Assembly (NCBI GenBank): GCA_031283395.1
Contig: JAITBV010000219.1
Span: forward strand, 1 to 6,627
Source: Candidatus Adiutrix sp.
Lineage (GTDB): Bacteria > Desulfobacterota > Desulfarculia > Adiutricales > Adiutricaceae
Direction of reading: 5' to 3'
DNA length: 6,627 nt
Both the position numbers and the translations under genes were made by a program. Every line of letters begins with the position of its first letter. Position 1 is the stretch's first letter. The notes under the pieces are model-generated. The model was not told the origin of the DNA and ran no database searches. It worked only from the letters and a program-made list of their open reading frames with translations. Below are positions 1 through 4,831 of the stretch, one piece after another.

Positions 1-235
1 GAGCAGACCGCCGCGCCAGTCGCGGTAAGGGTGAAAGGGTGAGGTAAGAGCTCACCGGCCGGGCGGGCGACCGTCCGGGCCAGGCAAGCCCCGTCCGGAG
101 CAAAACCAAATAGGGCGGCAATAAGGCGGCCCGTCTTGCCGCCGGGTAGGTTGCTGGAGCCGTGGAGCGATTCACGGCCTAGATGAATGGTCATCACCCC
201 TTAGGGGGAACAGAACCCGGCTTACAGGCCCCCCG
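1..235 (+). ncRNA. rnpB: RNase P RNA, bacterial class A, 3' part (5' end outside window)
   Basis: This is the catalytic RNA of ribonuclease P, which trims the 5' leader from pre-tRNAs. The sequence follows E. coli M1 RNA closely. GGTAAGGGTGAAAGGGTG near 24-41 is followed by GAGGTAAGAGCTCACC. Then come GGAGCAAAACCAAATAGGG (97-115) and the CCGGGTAGG of L15, whose GGT (145-147) corresponds to the G-G-U that pairs with the tRNA 3' CCA. The near-universal AGATGAATGG lies at 181-190, and ACAGAACCCGGCTTA (210-224) supplies the 3' strand of P4. The first base corresponds to roughly one third of the way into M1 RNA, so P1-P3 and the 5' strand of P4 lie to the left. The mature 3' end cannot be fixed without the missing P1 partner; about 230-240 is an estimate. 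A hairpin follows at 251. Confidence 0.96.
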
Positions 236-250
236 CCCCGGTTCCGTCCC

Positions 251-278
251 GGCCGCCGCCAGAGCGGCCTGAAATTTT
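251..278 (+). terminator. Hairpin downstream of rnpB, possible intrinsic terminator
   Basis: GGCCGC (251-256) can pair with GCGGCC (264-269) around a 7-base loop. TGAAATTTT follows, so the U-tract is short and interrupted. The position just past the expected rnpB 3' end fits a terminator. The weak U-tract leaves open that it is only a processing or stability hairpin. Confidence 0.5.
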
Positions 279-304
279 GAGCTTCTGATGAAGATGGATA
301 TGAC
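277..304 (+). promoter_or_regulatory. Candidate sigma-70-type promoter for the split zinc-ribbon gene
   Basis: TTGAGC (277-282) and TATGAC (299-304) are separated by 16 bases, and each matches the consensus at four of six positions. Transcription would begin near 311, just ahead of the ribosome site at 315-320, giving a short leader. It lies immediately after the rnpB hairpin. This is inferred from motif matching only. Confidence 0.3.
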
Positions 305-327
305 CCGTCTCAAGAGGAGGTATGGCG

Positions 328-660
328 ATGGCGTTAACCAACTGCCCAGAGTGCGGCCAGGATGTTTCCGCCCCGGACCTTGGGGGGGAGCAATACATTA
401 ACGACCTCAAGGAAGCCCACAATGACCTTAAAGAGGCCACGGCCGTGATGGGGCAGCTCATTGACGCCTTCAATGCGGCCCATAAGCAGACTGAGGCCGA
501 AAAAGAGCGGCGCCTGAAGGAAATGATGACCGTAAGGGAGAGGTTGATGTCCTGGCTTCATGATGATGTAGATCGTCTAAAAGTAAGGTTTGGCAATAAA
601 AATCTGAAAAGCACCTGCCAGGGTTGCGGCAAGCAATTCGAGTGGGAATATAATATTTAG
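328..660 (+). CDS. Small protein with two CxxC knuckles separated by a helical insert (split zinc ribbon)
   Basis: The 110-residue product has no recognised function. The start is set at the second of two in-frame ATGs: AGGAGG (315-320) is 7 bases from ATG 328 but only 1 base from ATG 322. The N-terminus MALTNCPECG carries C6 and C9 and looks like the opening of many bacterial zinc-ribbon proteins. Residues 21-90 are rich in Glu, Lys, Leu and Ala and contain no Pro, as expected of a long helix or helical hairpin. A second knuckle, CQGCG (C97, C100), is followed by KQFEWEY. The four Cys could close one zinc site across the helical hairpin, or bind metal between subunits. No signal peptide or membrane segment is seen. 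The gene is clearly less GC-rich than ispDF (23 of 60 bases G/C at 541-600). A second Cys-rich gene follows after 43 bases. A role in nucleic-acid or protein binding is only a guess. Confidence 0.82.
   Translation: MALTNCPECGQDVSAPDLGGEQYINDLKEAHNDLKEATAVMGQLIDAFNAAHKQTEAEKERRLKEMMTVRERLMSWLHDDVDRLKVRFGNKNLKSTCQGCGKQFEWEYNI
624..654 (+). promoter_or_regulatory. Candidate internal promoter with a perfect TATAAT
   Basis: TATAAT at 649-654 matches the -10 consensus exactly. The best -35 match is TTGCGG (624-629), with a long 19-base spacer and only three of six matches. It overlaps the last codons of the preceding gene and would start transcription near 661, about 40 bases before the next gene. 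The local AT-richness raises the chance of a coincidental match. Confidence 0.35.
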
Positions 661-703
661 GGCGCTGGCCTGGAAATGTCTGAAAAAATTTGAGGCGGCG
701 GAT

Positions 704-1018
704 ATGCGAAGGATCGAAAAAGATTCACCAGGTTGGGAGAATATGGCCGGAGCGGACCAATGGTCTTGCCCCTGCGGTTCGGCAATGGACCATTGGGAAA
801 ATTTTTCTGGAGCCGAAGAATGGCCGGATCATTGCGCCAATAAGGATTGCGGCAATCCTCCAACCCTGGCGGCCCATGTTTACAAGGGCGATAGAAGGCA
901 ATACATTGCGCCATTGTGTGATTCATGCCGTAAGTTGAGTTCGTTCACCATTAGAAAGGGCGCCTATTTGGCTGAGGCGAACAAGTCTCTGACCTGCGAA
1001 AGAGGAAAGAAAAAGTAG
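704..1018 (+). CDS. Small Cys/His-rich protein, HNH-like 'AHV...YI.P.C..C' type, function unknown
   Basis: The 104-residue product has an ordered set of putative metal ligands: C22-P-C24-G, H30, H43, C44, C49, H58 (in AAHVY), C72-x-x-C75 (in IAPLCDSC) and C98. The pattern 'CxCG..xHWxxFSG ... C....C ... AHV ... YI.P.C..C' resembles, from memory, small uncharacterised bacterial and phage proteins. The AHV plus C-x-x-C arrangement recalls the treble-clef zinc fold of HNH nucleases, but I see no full HNH catalytic motif. ATG 704 is preceded by GAGG (692-695) with 8 bases of spacing. A later ATG at 743 would still keep every Cys. The C-terminus GKKK is basic. The gene is 43 bases after the split zinc-ribbon gene, is similarly AT-rich, and is probably co-transcribed with it. 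A nuclease role is possible but unproven. Confidence 0.75.
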   Translation: MRRIEKDSPGWENMAGADQWSCPCGSAMDHWENFSGAEEWPDHCANKDCGNPPTLAAHVYKGDRRQYIAPLCDSCRKLSSFTIRKGAYLAEANKSLTCERGKKK

Positions 1019-1047
1019 CCCTTCCCCGTGGGTTTAAGGAGGATATC

Positions 1048-1137
1048 ATGATGGGGCGTGTTCGGCCGCCTGAACGAAATAGCCTTGAATCTCGGGAAAT
1101 GACTAGGCCCGCGGGCCATGCCGGAAACGATATATAA
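1048..1137 (+). CDS. Putative 29-codon leader ORF overlapping the ispDF start
   Basis: TAAGGAGG (1035-1042) is one of the best ribosome sites in the window. It precedes two consecutive ATGs at 1048 (5 bases away) and 1051 (8 bases away). The frame reads 29 codons, starting MMGRVRPPERN and ending AGHAGNDI, and stops at TAA 1135-1137. That is 18 bases beyond the first base of the ispDF start codon, which lies in another frame. The peptide is Arg- and Pro-rich, lacks a signal or membrane segment, and matches nothing I know. The arrangement suggests translational coupling: ribosomes attracted by the strong site would open the GC-rich palindrome covering the ispDF start and reinitiate. Alternatively it is a decayed gene fragment, or the ribosome site is fortuitous. 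No codon-bias argument is possible at this length. Confidence 0.4.
   Translation: MMGRVRPPERNSLESREMTRPAGHAGNDI
1106..1117 (+). promoter_or_regulatory. Perfect 12-bp palindrome abutting the ispDF start codon
   Basis: GGCCCGCGGGCC is its own reverse complement and ends one base before the ATG at 1118. It occupies the place where the ispDF Shine-Dalgarno sequence should be. In RNA it can form only a 4-bp GGCC/GGCC stem with a CGCG loop; in DNA it could be a protein site. In such GC-rich DNA chance palindromes occur, so the position matters more than the sequence. Confidence 0.4.
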
Positions 1138-2293
1138 AATTTCAGCGGTGGTGGTGGCCGGGGGGCAGGGCCGCCGTTTCGGGGGGGCGCGGCCCAAACA
1201 GTTGGCTCCTTTGGCCGGGCGGCCGGTGTTGACCCATGCCCTGGCCGCCTTTGAAAGGTCGTCGGTCGCGGAGATCGTTTTGGTGCTCCCCGGGGACTGG
1301 CGGGAGGAAATCGAGCGGGAGGCCGTGCGCCCCTTCGGTTTCCGTAAGGTCCGAACCGTTCCCGGGGGGGAAACCCGCGCCGCTTCCACCCGCCTGGGCT
1401 TTGCGGCTTCGACCGGGGACCTGGTGCTGATCCACGACGGGGTCCGGCCTTTCGTGACCCCGGGTCTCATAGCCGCCGTGGCCGAGGCCGCCGCCGAGGA
1501 GGGGGCGGCCCTGGCCGCCGTGCCGGTGCGCGATACCTTAAAGGAGGTGGCCGAAGGTCGGGTCCGCCGCACCCTGGACCGGGCCGGTCTCTGGCAGGCT
1601 CAGACCCCGCAGGGTTTCCGCCGCGAAATACTGGCCCGGGCCCTGGCCGGCGCGGACCATGCGGCCACTGACGATGCGGCCCTCCTGGAGCCCCTGGGGC
1701 TGGCCGCCGCCGTGGTTCAGGGCTCGGCCCTTAACCTTAAAATAACCACCCCGGAGGATTTGGCCCTGGCCGAAGCCCTGCTAGCCGCCGGCCCTTTCCG
1801 CACCGGCCACGGCTATGACTTTCATCGTCTGGCCCCCGGCCGGCCCCTGTGGCTGGGGGGCCTGGAAATACCCTTTGAGGCCGGCCTCCTGGGCCACTCG
1901 GACGCCGATGTTCTGGCCCACGCCCTGGCCGACGCCCTTCTGGGCGCCGCCGGCCTAGGCGATATTGGCGGGCATTTCCCCGACCAGGACCCCCGGTGGG
2001 CCGGCCTCTCCGGGGCCCGCCTCCTGGCCGAAACCATGGCCAAGGTCCGGGCCGCCGGCTGGGAGCTGGTCAACGCCGACCTGACCCTCATCGGCGAAAG
2101 GCCTAAAATCGCCCCCTATCGTTCGGCCATGCTCGCGGTTTTGTCCGAGGCCCTGAAGGTCTCGGCCGGCCAATTGAATGTCAAGGCCACCACCACCGAG
2201 GGGCTGGAAGCCACCGGCCGGGGTGAGGCTCTGGCCGCCTGGGCCACGGCCAGCCTAAGGCCGCTCTGCCCCGCGGTTAGGCTTGAAGTTTAA
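1118..2293 (+). CDS. ispDF: Bifunctional 2-C-methyl-D-erythritol 4-phosphate cytidylyltransferase / 2,4-cyclodiphosphate synthase
   Basis: The 391-residue fusion carries two steps of the cytosolic MEP pathway to isopentenyl diphosphate. IspD joins MEP and CTP to give CDP-ME; IspF cyclises CDP-ME 2-phosphate with release of CMP. The IspD domain (about 8-222) shows AGGQGRR (14-20) and PKQ (26-28) of the CTP site, GGETRAAST (83-91), HDGVRP (106-111) and NLKITTPEDL (206-215), whose K208 fits the conserved MEP-site lysine. The IspF domain (about 226-385) has GYDFH with metal ligands D234 and H236, GHSDADV with H260, LGDIGGHFPD (280-289), KATTTE (356-361) and GRGE (367-370). All key residues are present. 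A short linker at about 222-227 joins the domains. IspE, the intermediate step, is not in the window. An in-frame TGA at 1100 limits the start to ATG 1118, which has no clear ribosome site and may depend on the overlapping 29-codon frame. The stop overlaps that of the convergent PhzF-like gene. Confidence 0.97.
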   Translation: MPETIYKISAVVVAGGQGRRFGGARPKQLAPLAGRPVLTHALAAFERSSVAEIVLVLPGDWREEIEREAVRPFGFRKVRTVPGGETRAASTRLGFAASTGDLVLIHDGVRPFVTPGLIAAVAEAAAEEGAALAAVPVRDTLKEVAEGRVRRTLDRAGLWQAQTPQGFRREILARALAGADHAATDDAALLEPLGLAAAVVQGSALNLKITTPEDLALAEALLAAGPFRTGHGYDFHRLAPGRPLWLGGLEIPFEAGLLGHSDADVLAHALADALLGAAGLGDIGGHFPDQDPRWAGLSGARLLAETMAKVRAAGWELVNADLTLIGERPKIAPYRSAMLAVLSEALKVSAGQLNVKATTTEGLEATGRGEALAAWATASLRPLCPAVRLEV

Positions 2294-3096
2294 GCGGGCT
2301 GGAAACCGTTGCCTTCGTCCAGTTCACCCGGGACGGCCTTATAGACTATCTGCAGCTTCCCGGCCAGTTCCACGGCCTCGGACGTCAGTTCCGCCCGCAG
2401 CCGGGCCGGCCGATGGGCCAGGTGGTGTATGTCCAGCCGGGTCTGGCCCAGCCGGCGGCCCCAAAACGGGGCCAGGACAGCATGAAAACTCAGGTCCACC
2501 GGCAGTCCCGCCTCTTCTCCGGCGGCTCCGAAACAGCGCAGCCCATAGCCGGACTCTCCCAGAGGCCAGCTGTAAATCAGCCGGCCGCCCCGGGTCGGCT
2601 CCGTTGCAACTGGGCCGTTTTCCGGCTTGGCCAGGCAGACTAGGCGGTATGGCCCCGCCTCAAAAAGGTCCAGGACCGCGGCCTGATCCAGGCCCGCCGG
2701 CAGGCTTTTGTCGTCCGCAGGCCGGGGCGGAGCCGGCGGCAGGACCAGGCTCACCCCTTCGTCCAGGCTGGTCGACGGGCGGAGCAGGACCGGGCCGCTC
2801 AGGCCCTCCAGGCGCAGGGGCTGGCTGGGGGGGGCCAGCCCCGCGGAATAGAGGGCCTTGGCCACGGCCAGGGCCGCGTAGCCTCCCGAATCCAGTTCCC
2901 CGGTCGCCGTGAAATACCGAACCGCGAACCCTTCCTGGTAGGGCAGCACATAGGCGGTCACCGGGGCTTTGAGTTCACAGGCCAGGGTCTGGAGCAGAGG
3001 GGTCTGGCTTCGCTGGCGCAGAATGGCCACCAGGGCCTGGCCGCCGGAAAACAGGCGGTCAATGAAGGTATTTATCAGGAACGTCTTGACGATCAT
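2290..3096 (-). CDS. PhzF-fold protein lacking the canonical catalytic residues (probable pseudo-isomerase)
   Basis: The 268-residue product has the two-lobed diaminopimelate-epimerase-like fold of the PhzF family, to judge from its motifs. The N-terminus TFLINTFIDRLFSGG matches the family opening '(V/I)DVF....f.GNP'. FAVRYFTATGELDSGGYAAL (57-76) matches 'vRiFTP..ELPFAGHPTLG'. GLPVDLSFHAVLAPFW (197-212) matches 'EDPVTGSAH..LA.yW', and a closing strand lies near 245-258. Aligned by eye to Pseudomonas PhzF, its catalytic Glu45, His74 and Asp208 fall on V46, Y73 and L198, so proton shuttling as in PhzF should be impossible. Length is close to the family norm. No phenazine genes are nearby. It converges with ispDF and diverges from the DUF2156 gene. 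The start at 3096 has only a weak ribosome site. Family placement is fairly sure; substrate and activity are unknown. Confidence 0.85.
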   Translation of the reverse strand: MIVKTFLINTFIDRLFSGGQALVAILRQRSQTPLLQTLACELKAPVTAYVLPYQEGFAVRYFTATGELDSGGYAALAVAKALYSAGLAPPSQPLRLEGLSGPVLLRPSTSLDEGVSLVLPPAPPRPADDKSLPAGLDQAAVLDLFEAGPYRLVCLAKPENGPVATEPTRGGRLIYSWPLGESGYGLRCFGAAGEEAGLPVDLSFHAVLAPFWGRRLGQTRLDIHHLAHRPARLRAELTSEAVELAGKLQIVYKAVPGELDEGNGFQPA

Positions 3097-3163
3097 GGAG
3101 ATCTCTGGGTGTCCATTAAGCAGTGCTTTTCTAAGATTACACCATTTCCAGTTCCTAGTCCAC

Positions 3164-3175
3164 CCCCGGCCGGGG
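3164..3175. promoter_or_regulatory. Perfect 12-bp palindrome in the divergent intergenic region
   Basis: CCCCGGCCGGGG lies between the PhzF-like gene and the DUF2156 gene, 12 bases upstream of a candidate -35 element on the + strand. An operator shared by the divergent genes is possible. Its pure G/C make-up in a GC-rich genome means chance is a real alternative. The rest of the 198-base gap (3097-3294) holds an AT-richer part at about 3107-3160 that could carry the promoter of the PhzF-like gene, but I could not define one there. Confidence 0.25.
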
Positions 3176-3187
3176 CTGGAGAATGTT

Positions 3188-3217
3188 TTGGTCTGGGGTC
3201 GGAAAATGTGCTAAACT
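3188..3217 (+). promoter_or_regulatory. Candidate extended -10 promoter for the DUF2156-lipoprotein pair
   Basis: TGCTAAACT (3209-3217) reads as an extended -10 (TGn plus TAAACT, four of six matches). The upstream TTGGTC (3188-3193) is a partial -35 with an 18-base spacer. Transcription near 3224 would leave about a 70-base leader before ATG 3295. It would also exclude the upstream in-frame ATG at 3223 as a start, in agreement with the ribosome-site evidence. Confidence 0.35.
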
Positions 3218-3294
3218 GCTCTATGGATGCGGAAGCCGGCCGGGCGCGGCGGGTCTGGTCCGCGTACAGGGCGGGAATCCGAAGGGATGGTTTG

Positions 3295-4194
3295 ATGGCT
3301 TTCCAAACTCTGACTCTGGCGGATCGGGACAAGTTCCGGGCCGCGGAAAAAAGTTCGCCTGAAGCCTATTCCTCGGAAATAAACTTCACCAATCTATTCA
3401 TCTGGCGTTCCTATTACCGGGCCAGTTGGGCCGAACACGCCGGTTGCCTGTGCCTTATGGCCAACCCGGAGGAGGAGGCCTCCTTCGGTCTTCCCCCCGC
3501 CGGCGGCGGCGACCGTCTGGCCGCCCTCGACTTCACCATGGCCGAATTGGACCGCCTGGGCGCCGCTCCGGTCTGCCGGCGGACTCCCGAGACCCTGGTC
3601 GATCAACTCCGGGCTTCCGGCCGCTCTTATGCCGCGGCCCCGGACCGCGACAACGACGACTATGTCTATCTCGTCCGTCAACTGGCCACCCTGGCCGGCC
3701 GGAGGATGCATCAGAAGAAGAACCACTACAATTATTTCATCGCCCACAACCAGTTTGAATGCCTGCCCGTCACCACCGGTCTTACGCCGGAACTCCTGGC
3801 CGTCCAGGAGAGTTGGCTGGCCACCAAGGTGGAGCGCGAGGAAATCGCCCCGCGTCAACTGCGTCACGAGATGGCCTCGGTGCGGGAGATATTGGAGCAC
3901 CTGGACGACTTGAACCTTCTGGGCCTGGCCATCCGCCTCGGCGGCCGCCTGGAAGGCTTCACTCTTGGGGAACTGGTCAGGCCCGATACCGCCCTGGTCC
4001 ACCTGGAAAAGGCCAATCCGGATATCCGGGGCCTCTTCGTGGCCCTGACCAGCCACTTCTGCCGGACCCTGCCCCCGGACGTGACCTATGTCAACCGGGA
4101 ACAGGATCTTGGCTTGCCGGGCCTTAGGAGATCCAAGGAATCCCTCAAGCCCGACCACTTGGTCCGCAAGTTCACCATCACCCCGGAGGGCTGA
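3295..4194 (+). CDS. DUF2156 family protein (phosphatidylglycerol lysyltransferase C-terminal-like, tandem GNAT fold)
   Basis: The 299-residue cytosolic protein resembles stand-alone proteins of the DUF2156/LPG_synthase_C group, which share a tandem acetyltransferase-like fold with the aminoacyl-transferring domain of MprF. Family hallmarks are the early INFTNLFIWRSYY (29-41), the central LAGRRMHQKKNHYNYF (133-148), LGLAIRLGGRLEGFTLGEL (209-227), and the strongly conserved end YVNREQDLGLPGLRRSKESL (265-284). No transmembrane helices are present, so it lacks the flippase half of MprF, and lipid aminoacylation should not be assumed. The substrate is unknown. The frame is open back to 3109, but ATG 3295 is chosen because GAAGGGA (3281-3287) sits 7 bases upstream and because homology starts only there. 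The upstream stretch reads as Gly/Arg/Pro-rich, non-homologous sequence. The lipoprotein gene follows after 40 bases, probably in the same transcript. Confidence 0.88.
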   Translation: MAFQTLTLADRDKFRAAEKSSPEAYSSEINFTNLFIWRSYYRASWAEHAGCLCLMANPEEEASFGLPPAGGGDRLAALDFTMAELDRLGAAPVCRRTPETLVDQLRASGRSYAAAPDRDNDDYVYLVRQLATLAGRRMHQKKNHYNYFIAHNQFECLPVTTGLTPELLAVQESWLATKVEREEIAPRQLRHEMASVREILEHLDDLNLLGLAIRLGGRLEGFTLGELVRPDTALVHLEKANPDIRGLFVALTSHFCRTLPPDVTYVNREQDLGLPGLRRSKESLKPDHLVRKFTITPEG

Positions 4195-4234
4195 TGCCGT
4201 CTGTTTTCAAAGAGGCGGAGTTGGGAGGGAAAAA

Positions 4235-4831
4235 ATGTTTTGGCGAGGTCTGAGCATGGCGGGCCTTATTTTGGCCGGGCTGGGGGCTGTTGGCTGCTGG
4301 AACTCTGAAGCCGATTTTAAGGCGCTCCTGGAGGAAAACAACGCCCTGACCGCGGAGTTGAGCGAAGTCCGCCAGGAAAATGAGATTCTGAACCGGGCTT
4401 TGGGGGATATAAAGCGGGAGCAGGAGGTGTTGCAACTGCTTTTGAGCACGGGCAAGGGCAATCTGAACACCGGACGGCTCAGCCTGCCCCCGGGTGTTCA
4501 GTATGCCGGCGGGAGCCAGGCTCAAGGCGGAGACCAGGGAGGCAATTGGGAGGAGGAATGGCAGACGCCCCGGCCCCCGGCCACAGTCGGCGTCCCGGCC
4601 CTCCCGGTCCCTCCGGTTCAGGTCGCTTCCCCGGCCGCCCCTGTTCCGTCCGCCCCGGTTCCGGCCGCCGTCCAGTCCGGCCGTATCTACGTCACCAAGG
4701 ACGGGGATGTGCTTTCCAACATAGCCAGGGCCAACAACACCACAGTGGTCAGGCTCCTGGAACTCAACCCCAGCCTGCGTAATCGCCGCAATTACATGAT
4801 TTACACCAACGAGCGGCTGAGACTGCCCTGA
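4235..4831 (+). CDS. LysM-domain lipoprotein with a coiled coil and Pro/Ala-rich linker
   Basis: The 198-residue product is predicted to be exported and lipidated. It begins MFWRGLSMAGLILAGLGAVGC, with Arg4 followed by a hydrophobic segment and a lipobox-like AVGC whose Cys is residue 21. The -3 position is Ala rather than the usual Leu, so the lipobox is acceptable but not ideal. Residues 23-72 form a likely coiled coil with regular Leu/Ile spacing. A Gly/Gln- then Pro/Ala/Val-rich linker (about 85-146) follows, suited to spanning the periplasm. A C-terminal LysM domain (about 150-197) contains IYVTKDGDVLSNIARANNTT and LLELNPSL, and would bind peptidoglycan N-acetylglucosamine. The start has GGGAGG (4223-4228) 6 bases upstream; more upstream in-frame starts would destroy the signal peptide. 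A structural or envelope-scaffold role is plausible. The gene overlaps the end of dnaE on the other strand by 31 bases. Confidence 0.9.
   Translation: MFWRGLSMAGLILAGLGAVGCWNSEADFKALLEENNALTAELSEVRQENEILNRALGDIKREQEVLQLLLSTGKGNLNTGRLSLPPGVQYAGGSQAQGGDQGGNWEEEWQTPRPPATVGVPALPVPPVQVASPAAPVPSAPVPAAVQSGRIYVTKDGDVLSNIARANNTTVVRLLELNPSLRNRRNYMIYTNERLRLP

Noticed and set aside
322..327. First ATG (322) as start of the split zinc-ribbon gene
   Set aside because: Only one base separates it from AGGAGG, too close for initiation; ATG 328 has the right spacing and gives the usual MALTNCPECG opening.
690..938. Overlapping + strand frame starting at TTG 690
   Set aside because: It conflicts with the frame from ATG 704, which holds the ordered Cys/His pattern; the alternative has no such pattern.
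200..1118. Integrative element using rnpB as attachment site
   Set aside because: I searched by eye for a repeat of the rnpB 3' end near 1000-1118 and for integrase sequence and found neither.
964..1572. 202-codon open frame on the minus strand over the start of ispDF
   Set aside because: It is antisense to well-conserved IspD sequence, is Ala/Arg/Ser/Pro-rich without recognisable motifs, and is explained by GC-rich codon structure of the + strand gene.
2283..2912. 209-codon + strand frame opposite the PhzF-like gene
   Set aside because: The product is Pro/Gly/Arg-rich low-complexity sequence, typical of an antisense shadow, while the minus frame has clear PhzF motifs.
3109..3294. N-terminal extension of the DUF2156 protein to ATG 3109 or 3223
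   Set aside because: The extension is non-homologous, lacks a ribosome site, and overlaps the candidate promoter; ATG 3295 has both a ribosome site and the family start.
3394..4158. 254-codon minus strand frame opposite the DUF2156 gene
   Set aside because: Gly/Gln/Val-rich translation without family motifs; the + strand frame matches DUF2156 through to its conserved end.
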